From: Rosellinia necatrix
Lineage: Eukaryota > Ascomycota > Sordariomycetes > Xylariales > Xylariaceae
Assembly: GCA_021209875.1 (NCBI GenBank)
Contig: JAGYVD010000007.1
Span: forward strand, 2,604,001-2,668,000
Direction: 5' to 3'
DNA: 64,000 nt
In this document: positions 25,701 through 39,900 of the stretch, piece after piece
Layout of the letters: each line of letters starts with the position of its first letter
How positions within the stretch are numbered: the first letter of the stretch is position 1
Translations under genes and position numbers: made by a program
Notes under the pieces: model-generated
What the model saw: only the letters and a program-made list of their open reading frames with translations
Database searches by the model: none
What the model was told of the DNA's origin: nothing

Positions 25701-27627
25701 ATAAATAACTTTTATATATTATAAAAGTTTAATATATTTAAAAACTTTTGTTTTATTTAAAATATAATAAAATAAATTAAGTTTAATATATGTAAAAGTT
25801 ATTTTTAAAGCTTAAAAGCTTAAGTTAACATTTTATATAAAAATTAAAAATAAAATATATATATATGTTTTAAATAATATATTTATAATCAAGCTGAAAA
25901 TATTTTTAAAAAATATAAAACTTAGCCAATAAAATTATTATTAAAATAAATAAAAATAATATAATATAAATAAACTTAGTTAATAAATAATAAAATTAAA
26001 TTTTTAATATAGCAAAGCTATACATATAAAAATTAAAAATTAAAAATTATAAATAAATAGTTTTAATTTATATATTAAAACAGTAAACTTAATTTTATAA
26101 AAGAACTAATATTATTTAAATATTTAATATTTATTATATAACGTTATATGAATAATAAAAAAAAACTAAATAATCATAGACTTTTAATGGTTAAACAAAA
26201 TTATTATATTTAATGTTTATTTATTGCTAATATAAAAAGCTATTATAACTAAACTAAAAAAATGCTAATATATTATAATAATTAATTGTTTCAAAATTTT
26301 TATTAATTATTAATATAGCTATACTATTAAAACAAAATAATGATTATTTTTTAAAAGTTTTTATATATTTAAAATTATATTAATAAAATATAAAAATAAT
26401 TTAAGTTATATATCATAATTTATAAATAATATTTTTATATTATATAATTAATTTATAACTAAACATATTAATAATATAATTATATTTTTAAAATTATTAA
26501 TAAATATTATAAATATATTGAAAAAGCTTTAAAATATTTAATAATATTAACTTTAGTCAGAAATTAATAAAGTTTTTATAATATATTCTGCAGTAAAATT
26601 ATTAATGTTTTTAATAAACAGCCCCAATTTTATAAATATAAATAATCGGGTTAAAGCTATTTATAAACTTAAGCTATTTATAACTTTTATGAATCTAAAA
26701 ATATATATTAAAATAATTAAATTTTTGCAGAAATTTATTCTATAGTGCTAATAAAAGCTTTTATTGTTGCAAAAAAAAAAAAAAAACTTTTAGCAAAAGC
26801 TAGAACAGCAAAAATTATCTTTAAACCGATTTTAACGCGATAGCAATAAATAATAAAAATTATATTTAAATTAACTTATTAAAAATTTAAAGCTTTAAAA
26901 TTATTTAAAACTAGCTGATAAATATAAGCTATTTTAAATGTTAAAACTATAAAAATAATTTTTATTAAGCTTAATATTTTTAAAAATAAAATATAAAATA
27001 ATAGGGTTTATTTAAGCTTTATATAAAATAACAAAAAATTATTATCTACAATATTAAACTTATTTTATATTGAAATAAAACTTTTATGTAATAAAAACAA
27101 CTTATTAATTTATTAAATTAAAAATATCTGTTTTAATTTAAATATATTATTAATTATAAACGTAAATATAATCTTATATATTATTAATAGTAGTATTAAC
27201 AAACTATTTTATTATATAAAGTATTATAAAACAAATAAGTTTAAAATTAGTAAATATTTTAAAACTTAATATTAAATTAATAACAGCATTTACATATTTA
27301 TTTTAATTACGGTTAAATATTTGCTATATATTAAGTCGACTTAATTTAATATTAAACGCTTTTTTAAAATTATTAACAGCTTATAACGCTGATAATACTG
27401 TTATTTAAAATAATAAAAACTAAAAAACTTTTAAAAATATTATTAAAAACTTCGGTTATATTGCAGCTATAAAAATTAAAATAAACGATCTTTAAAAAAA
27501 AAAGCTGATTTAAAGGTATAAAAAAAACCCCTGCTTTGCTAAAATAATAAAAAAAATAGGCAAACAGCGCAAAAAATAACTGCAGCAAATATATAATTAT
27601 TTAAAAGAATTAATTTTTTATTATAGC
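22746..27627. other. 4.9 kb of RIP-mutated AT-rich DNA, nothing recognised
   Basis: There is no open frame, LTR pair or motif. A 71-codon minus-strand frame at 27373-27588 is low-complexity and not convincing. The left target duplication of the outer LTR element is the last five bases (TAGCT, 27628-27632) just beyond this stretch. Confidence 0.4.
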
Positions 27628-27632
27628 TAGCT

Positions 27633-27836
27633 TGATACGCGCCGACAGGGGAGTCGCTTATATAAGCGCTGTAGCCCCACCTGTAGCGTGGCAAAGCCAC
27701 GCACCCTACTACTTAGGACTAGCCCTAATAAGTAGGCCCTAGCCTATATATTTAGCTAGATTTACAAGTTAGATTAAAATAATTAGATTTTTATTTTTTA
27801 TAATATATTTTATACTTTTTTAAACGGCATTTTTAA
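27633..27836 (+). repeat. family B copy 1, left LTR
   Basis: The well-preserved first ~120 bp contain CGCTTATATAAGCG (palindromic TATA region at 27655), the hairpin GCGTGGC-AAA-GCCACGC (27683-27699) and a second pair CTACTTA/TAAGTAG (27708-27734). The second half is A/T. The right boundary is accurate only to a base or two. Confidence 0.75.
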
Positions 27837-27839
27837 ATT

Positions 27840-30800
27840 AGTGCTTTTATAACGTTTTTTATAAAGATTAAACCGAACTATTTTATTTTTTATTTTAACA
27901 AAAATAAAAACATTTTTAAATAATAAATTTTATAATTTATAAAAATATTTATATTATTTTAACTAAGCAAGCTAAAGCTACAGCTTATTTTTTTTATATT
28001 ATATATTTTATTAAAGCTAAAAACTATTTTAACTTGCAATTTATATTAAAATTTAAAAGTTGTTTAAATAACTATAATTAATTAAAAACGTTAAAAAACT
28101 TTTATAAAAACATAATTATAATAATAATAAACTTAATATTATATTTTTATATTTTAATTAATAATAGCGTAAATATTGCAAATATTGATTTTAATTATTA
28201 AATATAAAATATTTATTTTATTATTTTATGTTATATTATAGTTTATTATATTAATTTATTAAGCTTGTTTATAGTTAGAAATAAAAAATAAATTTATATT
28301 TAAAATAATATTTTAAAATAAAACAGCTAAATATTAAATTAAATAAAAATATAAAAACAATAGAATATTTAAAATTTAAACTAAAAATAAACAACTATTA
28401 AAAATAATAAATTAAAAAACAAAGCTAATAATGTTTTTTAAAAACAGAAAAAAAACTAAAAACTTTTTAAAAACTAAGTTCTAATTAACATATAATTTTT
28501 TTTTTTTTATAAAATAATAAATAAACAAAAACTATAAAAAAATATAAACTTTAATAGTTAATATAATTGAAATAATAAAATAAAGCTTAAATTTAAAAAA
28601 TAAAACTGTGCAGCTATTAGTTATAAAAAAAAAAATACAAAAAAAAAACCACATGTATAACAAAAGTTAACAAGAAAAAAAACATTTATTTAATTTAGCA
28701 TTTTTATAATTTAATTATTATTTATTTAAATATTTATAAGCTAATTAACATTAAAACAACTATTAATTATTTTAAAGAAAATATAAAAATAAAAAAAACT
28801 AGCTTATTAATAAACTTAGATTTATTAAAAACTTATTAGATTTAAATTATAAAAACAATAAAATAAACAGCTAGCTTTAATATAATTAAAAATAAATAAA
28901 CTTTATAAAAGTTTAAACTATAAATATTTATAATAAAAATATTAAGCTATAAAAAAAAAATCAGTATTTTTAATTTTTTTATAACAACGTTAACGATTTA
29001 AACGTAATAATAATAAAAAAACGTAATATTTATAAATATTTATTTTTTATTAATTATTGAACTTTGTTTTAAAAAACAAAAAACACGTTATAAAACAGAA
29101 AAACAAATTTTATTATTATTTTAAATATTTTTATAAAACTTATAGTTTTATAATAAAATAATAAACTAAGCTTAACTATTTAAATTAAGCTTTGCTATAA
29201 AAATATTAATAATATTATTAAAATTATATAATAACGTTTTATAATAAACGTAAATATTATAAGTTAAAAGTTTAAAAATAATTATTTAATTTTATAAAAT
29301 ATATATTAAAATTTATATATTTTATTATAATATATATAAAAATAATTAAAATATATATATGCTATAAATATTTTAAATATTAATAATAGTAATTAATATA
29401 AAATAATAATATAAATTTATAATAATATAAAATTAAAAATTAAATAATTTTTAAAACTATTTATTTAAAACTAAAAATAAAAAAATATATTTTTAAAATT
29501 TAAAAATTCAAAATAACTTATAAAACTTAGCTAAAAAATTATAAGCAGAAAAAAAATATAGTATATTTAACGCGATTTATAACTTGTAATATTTTAAAAT
29601 ATATAAATAAAACAAGATCTTTTTTAAAAAAATGGCTATTTTTATAAAATTAATTAAAAACCGGTTATATAAGCGATTTATAAAATAATATTAAAAAACA
29701 ATAATAAAATAAACAATATTATAATATTTATAAATATAATTATAATTATAATTATAATAACTAATATAATTATAACTAAAAATAATTATTTATTTAATTT
29801 TTTAAAAATAAAATAATAACTATTATAAAATTGCAATAAAAAAACTAAAACTATAAAATAATAACTAATATAATTAAAATAATAATTATAATATTAGCAA
29901 TTATAACTTTAGAAATTATAACAATTAAAACAATAAAGTTTATTAGTTTAAAAAACTAATAATAATTAATCACATTATTATTTATTAACAAACAAAAAAT
30001 AATAATATATTTAAAATATTATATTAATTAATAATAAACTTAATATGCTACTAATACTATAAAAAATTTGCCACTGCTAATAAAAAATATAATATTTATA
30101 TAAATATAAACTTAATATATAATTTAAAAACTTAGTATAAAATTACTATTTAATTTAAAAAACAAATATATAAATATTATATAGCATTAATATTATTATA
30201 TAATTTTTGTTTAAATATTTATAATATTATAAATAAACTAAAAAATATTATTAAAAATATAACAGCTTGTTAAAAAGAAAAACGCCTGCTGAAAAAACAG
30301 ATATAATTAATTATTTTTAAAATATTAAAAATATTAAAAATATTAAAAACGTTGTAATATATAATATAAAAAAATAAAAATTTATATATTATATATAGTT
30401 ATAATTTAAAATATAAAACTTTAAAATAAACAATAAAATAAAAATAAATATTAATTTAAGCATAAATATAATATATATTAGCTAAATATTTTTAAATATT
30501 TTAAAACATATAATAAAAAGCAATAAAAACGTTTTTAAAATATCAGACTAAAACTAATAAAACTTAAAAATAAGTCGAATTTTTTTTGTTTATAAAAAAC
30601 TAATAATAAAAAAACTAAAACTTAATCTGCTTTTAAAAACAATTTTTATTTTTTTATTAAACAATTATAAGCAATAAAACTAATATAATTTAATTTTTAA
30701 GTTTAAATAAATTTTAAATAAAATTTAATATTAAAGCATAAAAGCATAAATATATAAAAAAAATAATACATAAAAAAAAAATCTTTTTTAAAGCAGAAAA

Positions 30801-33629
30801 AAAAATATATATAGCTGTTAAATATAAAGCATTATTAATAAGCTATAATTTCAGCTTTTAGTTTTAAAATTATTTCTATAGTTATAAATATAATTATTAA
30901 TATAAAAATATTATATGTAATATTTATAATAAACGCGTTAAAATAACATGTTATAATAGCTAAAAAACTAAAATAAAAATAAGATAAAAAATAAAAACTA
31001 AAGTTATTTTATAATAATACTTAAAAAGTTTTAATAATATTAGCTGTTATAGCTATAATTACTAATATAATTAATAATATAGAATTATTTTTTATAATAT
31101 TTTTAATACTATAAAAAAAAGCTTTTTTAAATATTTAATTAAATAAAAATATTTATATATATAAATATTTAATTTAAAATAACTTTAGTAATTATACCAG
31201 TAATAATTAATAATATATTTTTTAAAATATATTAATATTAAATAAAATTATTAATATTATATAAATATAACTAGTTATATTTTTGTATAAAACGTTGTTT
31301 ATACATATAATAAAAATATTATAAATTTTATAAAATTAAAAACAACATCTCTGTTAACTTTAAATATTACATGTTTTAAAATTTTTAAAATTTTATTTAT
31401 ATTAAAAATTAAATAATTTATAAATATACTAGAAATTAATATATTTAAAAACATATATATATATATTAAACAAACATTAATAGCAAAAAATTTAAAAAAT
31501 AAAAAAAATATAACATATAATAAAATAAAAACTGTTAATATATTAATGAAATAATAATTAAAAGTTTTTTTATAAAAAATACTAGAATTAAAAAATAAAA
31601 CTTATAAGTTGCGCATATATTTTAGTTATAAAATATAGATTTTTTAATAAATTTTATAACAATTTATATAAAAAAACTTATAAAATATGTTAATAAACTA
31701 ATTTTATTTATATATTTTATATTTATAGCCTGGCGATCAGTTTTAAATAAAATAAAACTTTTAAAGATTATAATATAAAAAATTAAATAATTATAAATTT
31801 AAAAACTTAAACAAAATAACAGTATTAAATAATTATTTATTATTATTATAAACAAAAGTTATTAAATTTTTAAAAAAAATATTTTATAATAATAATTAAT
31901 ATAGTTATTTTTTTTATTAGTTTTAATATATTTAGATTTTAAAACCGATTTATTATTATTAGTTTAAAAAATAAAAAATACTATATAATAGTAATAAGTT
32001 TTTATAATTTTTTATATATATATAACGTTATATAAACAATCTTTTAAAACATATTAAAAATACTGTAAAGCTTTTATAAATAATATAATAATATTTTTTA
32101 TATAATAAAACAATATAAAAATATTTAAATACTATATTTTAATTATTTAAAAATTAATATATAGTTATATTATTAATAAAGTTTTTATAAAATATTTTTA
32201 ATAAACCTGTTTAAATTTAAAATAAATATGTTTAAAATAGCAACATTAAAAATTGCAAAGCAGGAATTTATAACTTAATTTGTTTAAATTAATTAAAAAC
32301 TTTTAAATAATATATAAAAACAATAGGATTTTTATATAGCCTGATTTTATATTATATTAAACTAATTTAATTTTTATAAAAAAAGCAGTTTTATTAATAA
32401 AAACAAATAAACTAGTTATATTAAAATAAAAAGCTTAATAAATATAAAAGTATATAAAATTTAAATATTATAAATTAATATTTTTAAAAATAATATTTTT
32501 AAAAATATATAAAATGCTATATATAAAAAACTAGGCTATATTATTATAACTTTTATAAAAAATATTTTTATAAATTAATAAATTAATATAAAAAATTTTA
32601 AGTTATAATATTTTATTTAAAGCTTAAATATATATAAAAACTAAAAATAGTATATTTAATATAAAAGTTTAATTAATAATATATTTTAATAAATTATTAA
32701 TAAATATAAAAATAAATTATAAGTTTTAAAACTAAAAATAATATGTTTAGTTTAAACAGTTAAAAATTATATATTATAATATAATTAAATAAAAATTAAT
32801 AATAATATTAATTAATTATTTAGCTATTAAAAATATTATTAAATATATTATATAAAAATTACAGCTATAGAACGCGTTAACTAAAAATTAATTAATTTGT
32901 TTATTTGTTTATTATAATATAAATTATATATATATTATTTATTAAAAAACTTAACTATGTTTTAAACACGTTTAATTATTTATAAATAGTATTAAATATA
33001 TAAAAATAAATAAAAACCTAATAAAAATAAATAATAAATTAATATTAAATATAATATAAAAAATTAAAAGCAGGGTTTTATATATTTATATTAAAAGCAG
33101 TAATAAATAAAACGTTAAAAATAAATTTATAACAGCATATATAAAAACCGGAAATATATATAAATATTAAAAGATTTTAAAATATTTAAAAAAAAAAGCA
33201 ATAAAAACCTTGTAATTTATTTTAAACTTAGATATTTTTTTATATTATAACAGACAGACTAATATATAATATATATATAAATATAAAATGCTTATATATG
33301 TTAATTAAAAAGTTAAAAAATACTAAAACAAATATATAATAATAAACAGTTTTATAACGTTCGATATATAATATAAACGCTAAAATTATGTATTATAATT
33401 AATAAAATATAAATAGTAAAAATTATATTAAATATTATAATATATATACTTTAAATTAAAGCAATAAATAATTTTTAGTAAAAAATTAAAACTAATCAGA
33501 CCTAATAACTTTTATTTATATATATTATAAATATAGATTTTATTTTAGCTTTATTAAAAATTAAAATAAAAAGTATACTTTAATAATTAAATAAAAAAAA
33601 GCTGTATTTTAAAACGTATAACATAATAA
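27840..33629. pseudogene. family B internal region, left part (unreadable ORFs)
   Basis: This is the internal retrotransposon DNA left of the nested insertion. It contains stops in all frames. The first ~2.4 kb match family B copy 2, which confirms that it is element DNA rather than target. The equivalent of the copy-2 minisatellite is only a short A/T seed at 28210-28229. No conserved protein block could be named. Confidence 0.6.
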
Positions 33630-33634
33630 TAACT

Positions 33635-33955
33635 TGTCACGATAAAGAGGATAGCTTTGGCAAAAGGCTGGTGATCGCAGCCCAAGTGCCGCGGTAAGCC
33701 CTGTGGCTAAGTTAGTAGCTGTTAGAGTAAGCAGTCAGGCTTGTATAAGCCCGACCTATTTAAACGGACTAATTACAGGGCAAAAAAAATATAATTTTTT
33801 TTAAGCTGTATATATAAGCTGGCTAGTCCGATTATTTTTATATAATATAACTTAACTAAATAAATTATTAATATAAGCTTAAATTAACTTGCCTGTATTA
33901 ATTGCTTAGTTTTAATTCTATTATTTTTATACGATTTATTTGTTTTTTTATAACA
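33635..33955 (+). repeat. family C left LTR
   Basis: Its first ~160 bp are well preserved (GGCAAAAGGCTGGTGATCGC, CCAAGTGCCGCGGTAAGCCC) and its second half is mutated. A conserved core AACGGACTAATTA pairs with CTAGTCCGATTA about 60 bp later, forming an inverted repeat around the A-rich block in both LTRs. Confidence 0.85.
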
Positions 33956-36900
33956 GTTATAAGCTTAGTTCGCTAGTTAAGCTAATATTTTTTGTTATAA
34001 AAGCGATTTTTATTTTAAAGCTTGTTAATTTAAAAATTTTATTTTTTATTTCTATTTATTTTATATTTAAAACAATTATTTAATTTAATTATTAAAACTT
34101 AATAATTTATTTTTTTAAAATAACTAATTATATTAAACTTATTATTTTAAACCGCTTAACAAACTAGTTTTATTAGTTTAAAAGTTTAAAATTTATATTA
34201 AAAATAAAAATCTTTAAAATATTATAAATTTAAACGCAGCAAAACAACTTATTTTTTAATATTAAACTAATATTTTTAATAAAAAATCAGATTATCGTTA
34301 AAATTAAAAAAACACGTAAAAATAAAGGTTTTAAGCTTACAACTTAATAAATTAATTTTAAACATTTTAAAAAATTATAAAAAATTATAATGCTATATAA
34401 TATAACCTTAGCTAAATTTATTAAATATTTAATACTACGTAAATAAATAAAAAAAACTATTAAAATTAAATATTTAAAAGTCGCGGCTATAATAAATAAA
34501 AATAAAAAATAAACGATTTAAACAACTATTATTATTTTTACGATTAATTAGCTTTTTAGTTTTATAAGCTTAAATAATAATTTAAAAAATATATTTAAGT
34601 TTTTAAACGTGTTAAATAAAAAATATTAAAACTAGCACATAGTATAAAAAATAATAAATAGTTTATTTATAAGTTATTATTTATAATTTTTTAAAGTTTA
34701 AAAATATTTATAACTAAAGCTTTTTAAAAGCTTTTTATAAAAACAAGCTTTAAATTAAGCTAGAGATAAACTTATTAATATAATAAAAAAAAGTTATAAA
34801 AAGAAAATTATATTATTTAGCAAATATAAAAGCTTTTTAAAAGTTTTAATATTTAATATAATATAAAACTTAAAAATTAGCGCTAATTTTTATTATATTA
34901 AACAATTAAATATAAAAAATTAGCTTAACAGAAAATTAAATAAGTTATTTTATAAAAATTAAAATAATTATATAAATAAATTAATTAATAAATAATAATG
35001 TTTATATAAGTTTAATATTAATAATATTTATAAATAAAGCTTAAAAAATATATAATTTTTAACTAGCTATTATAAATAAAACTAAGTAAAAATAAATAAC
35101 TTATTTAAAAAAAAAATTAATTAAATTAAAACATATTAAAAATTATATATTAAAAATTGTTTAAATAAGCTATTAATAACTAAAGCTAAAAATGCTTAAA
35201 TAACTTATATTTTAAAAAAGCTTAAAAATAAAGCTAGCAGCAGCAGAAACTAGTTTAAGAAATAATTTAATTTTAAAATAAACTTTATAATAATTAACTT
35301 TATTTTTGTTAAAAGTATTATTTATATTATTAAAATATTTATTATTTTAAAATTTAAACGTTATATATTTTTAATAATATATTAATTAATAATTATACTA
35401 TTTTATATTTAATAAATAATAAATTATTTTAAAATTTAAATTATTTATAATTGCTTATAATAAAAAATGATTTAAATAAAACTATAAAATTTTTAATTTT
35501 AAAAAAATATAAAAATTATATATAAAATATTTAATATATTTAAAAAAACGGTTTATAAATATAGTTTTAAAAATATAGCTTTAATTAAAAACTATATATA
35601 AATATTATATTAAAAGCTTGTTTAAAAAAAAAATCTAATATTATAAAATTAATTATATATTAAAATATAAAAATATAAAAACAATATAATTATTGCTAAC
35701 TTCTTTAAAGAATATAATTTAATTTCTTTTAAATATAAGCTTGTTTTTATTTATTTAAACAATGTATTAATAATTAATTTATATAATTTTTTAATTTTAT
35801 TTAAACAAACACGGCTAGTTTAAAAGCTGCAACTACGTTTAAAGCTTTTAAACATTTATACTGTTTTATAAAAAAAGTTTTAAAGCTAAAATTAAATTTT
35901 TAAAATTTATAATATTTAAAATCAGGTTATTTAAAATAAAACGTTTTATAAACGCTTATATATAAAATAAAAAATATAAAAATTTAAAAGATTTTATAAA
36001 TTAAATATATCAGCTATGCTAAAACATATATTAAAAAAAAAATTAATAAAAAACGCTTTAAATAATGCATAGCCTGCCTGTTTTAACGTATTTATTAAAA
36101 TCTGTTTAACTATTTTTAAAAATATAATAAATTAAACTAATTATTTATTATTAAAAAAAAATACAGCTGTATAATTTATATATATATTGTTTTAATTAAA
36201 GCTAAAAAAACGGTTGTTAATTTAATTATAAAATTTAAACGTTAAATAATAAAACAATTTAAACTTTTAATATATAAAATTTAAAGTAATAATAAAAAAA
36301 AATAATCGCTATTAAAAGCTTAATAAAATATAAGCGTTAAATTAAATATTAAAAAATTAAAAACAAACTAACATTAATTAAAATGTTTAAATTAAACAGC
36401 ATGTTAAAACGCGCTAGTTAAAAAATTATTAATTAAGCTATTAAAATACTAAAAAAAAATAAAAGTTTTAATAAAGCTTTAGCTAAAAGCTGTTAAAATA
36501 ATAGTTTAGCTGTATAATATAAGCTTTTCTGCTATAAAAAGCTATTATGTGCTTTATTATGTTTTAAAAAACTAATGTAAACTTTTATTTTGTTAATATA
36601 TTTTAAAACGCGTTAAAAAGCTAACAAATTATTTATATTTTAATTAAAACAAAATATATATATATAAATTCAAAGCTTATTTAATAAAATTAATAAGCTT
36701 GCTAAATATAATTAATAAAAATATAAAACTAAAGTTTATATTTATATAATATATTTTATAAACTATTAAGGTTATAATTTATACTACGTGTAAATTTTTA
36801 ATTAAATAAAATAATTATTATATAAACTGTTAAATTTAATAAAAAAATTTTATTAAAAAAAGAAAAAACTAACTATTAAAATAAATAAAGCTTATATTAA

Positions 36901-39900
36901 ATAGATTATTAAAATTAAATTTAAGCTTTTAGATTTTTTATTATATTAAATATATAAAATATTAAATTTATAACTATATATAAGCTTAAAAATACTTTTA
37001 TTATTTCTGCTTTTTATAAAATATTTTTAATTTAACTAATAAACTTTAAAAAATTAATTAGCGTAGCAAAATTAAAAATAAAAGCAGCTAAAAATATATT
37101 ATTAAAAACAGCGCTTATAATATTTAGCTGTATAAACTTATAATTTTTAAAATATTTTTAAACTAAAAACAATTAAAAATTAAAAATAAAAAATAAACTA
37201 TAAGCTAGAAAAAGCTTTTAAGTATAAATATAAAAATTAAAATAATTATATAAAACAAAACAAAGCTTTTTATTTCATATAAAGCTAATTAGTTTTAAAA
37301 AAGCTTAAAAATCGCTTTTAAAACTAAAATAATTAAACATTATAAAATAGCTTTAAAATACCGGTTATTAAAACATAAACAGCTTATTGATTAACTAATT
37401 AATTAAATAAACTAATAAAAGGTATATATATATATAAAATATTTTTAGCGGCTTTTTATTTAAACTAAAAATTAAACGCTAAAATTTTAATTTAATATTA
37501 AAAAATAATAATATGTTTATATTTATTAAAATAATTTTTTAAATAATATTATTAAAGTTTTAAATAATTAAAATTAGTTTAACGTTATAAAAACTTATTT
37601 ATTTAATTAAAAATAAATATTTTATAAAAAAATAAAAAATATAAAACACTGCATATAGTATTTACAGCCGTAATAAACTAAAATAAAGCAAAAAATAAAT
37701 GTTAGGCTAAAAAACGTATATATATAAATAATCTTTTAAAACTGCTATTAAAAAACTAGAAAATTTTTAAAATTATTTAATAAATAAATAGTTTAATGCT
37801 AATATTTATATAAAAATAAAATTGTTTAAAAAAAATAGTTAAAATAATAAAACTAAATAAAGTTTTAAAATTTTTATAATTATTTAAATAAGTATTTTAA
37901 TATAAGTTTAATAAAAAAATACGTTAAATAATATAAATTATATATTATAATATAAAATAATTTTTAGCTAGAAAATATGCTATAAATAATTTATATAGTA
38001 ATACTTGGTGTAAAACTTTTAAAGTTATAATAGTTTTAACAGCATATTTTAATTTAAAAATGTTTTAATTTAATATAATTTTATATTTTTAAACGTTTTA
38101 TAAACTAAAAAACGCTAATAATATACCGTTTTTTAAAAGCTTTTATAATTAAATAAAATAATATTATTAAATAAAACGTTATACAGCTTAAAAAATGCTT
38201 TGTTTTTTAATATAAAAAGTTCTTAATAATATTTAAAATGCTAAAAATAATCGTATTTTTAAAAAACTTTATTTATTTTATCTTAAAATCGATTTATAGT
38301 TATAATTTTTATATAAACTATTTTTAATGTTTTATTATAAAAATTATAAAGCTAAAAATAAAAATTATATAAAATATTAAAAAACATATTAATTTAAAAA
38401 ATAAAACAATATTAAATAGTTTTTAAAATTAAAATAATTTATAATTAAAAGCTTAAACGATTTTTTAATTTATAATTAATATATTAAAAATTATTAAACG
38501 TTATAAATTAAATAATTTAATTTATATATTAGCTATTATTTTATTATATAAAAATTTTATATATAATTTAAATTAAGCTATAAAAATATAAATAAAAGCT
38601 TATTAAAAAAGTTAAATTAATATTATATAATAAAATAATATTAAAAATAAATATAGCTTTTATAATTAAAATATTATCATAGTTTTTAATTAATTTAAGC
38701 TTTAATTATTACGCTATAATTAATTATTTAATTAAATATTTATATAAAACCAGATTTTTAATAGTTAAATTTAAAATAAGCTTTTTAAAAGCATAAGCTT
38801 TTATAATCGTTAAAAACGCTTTATTTATAAATAATAAAAACGCGCAGATTATTTTATAAATATATTATATTAATTTTAAAAGCTTTTTATTTAAAAATAA
38901 TAAAACAAAATATTGTTTGAAAATTAATTATTAAAACTAAAATTAAAACAATCGCTTTTATAGCTAAAAAATTATAATATTAAAAAGCTTTTTAAAATAT
39001 TTTGTTTAATTTTAAAATATATAAACTATTTATTTAAATAATATATAAATAATTAAATAAATTATAAAAAAATAAATAAATTTATATAAAATTACAGCAT
39101 ATTAATATATAAAATATATAAGCAAAACAAAAATATTAAAAAAATTATTTAAAATAAAATATTTTTTAATTATTTAAATACTAGCAAACAAGCTTATAAA
39201 AATCTATTATAAGTTTAATTTAAATATTTTCGTGCTTTATTTAATTTTTATAATTATAATAATAAAATTTAAAAAAGTATAGCTTATAAATAATAAAAAT
39301 TAATTAATTATAACTAAAAAGTTTTTTAAATTATTTTTAAATATTTATTTTTATAAATAAATTAATAAAATTATTATTATTAAAATTAATTTTATATTAA
39401 AACAAAATTTTTTTTTTTTTTATTTTTTATAAATAGCTGGTTTAAAATTTAAGTTATTTTTAACAATTAAAACTTTTAAACGATTAACAAGCATTATAAA
39501 AGCTTAAAATATATAATTTTTTTTTAATTTAAAGTTTTTATATTAAAGCATTATAACTGCAAACTTAAAAAATAATTATAATTTTTAAACATTTTATAAT
39601 ATTTATTAATATTTTAAGCTTATAAATTATTAGATTTATTTTATATTTAATTATTTTATATAATATAAATAACTAAAAAAAATTTTTAGTAATACTGCTT
39701 TTTTTTTTAATATTTGTTTTTATTAAAACAGAAGCTTTTTTAGCCGCTAAAACAGCTATAACTTTTTTATTTGTTAAAACAGAAATATTATCGGCGTTAG
39801 CATCAGCGTTATTATTTTTAAAAAAAAAACAGCTGGATTTAAAACTATTATTTTTAGCTTTTTTTAAAGCTGTTATTTTTAGTTATTATAGCTAAACTTA

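Noticed and set aside
27373..27588. 71-codon open frame on the minus strand
   Set aside because: It is low complexity and hydrophobic, in RIP-type DNA just outside the family B element, with no similarity I recognise. A frame of this length is expected by chance in 64 kb.
37713..37735. Possible Copia-type YVDDLL motif (Y-I-N-N-L-L) in family C
   Set aside because: The preceding residues are charged rather than the hydrophobic strand expected before an RT catalytic site, and no other RT block lies in frame. Not enough to call Copia.
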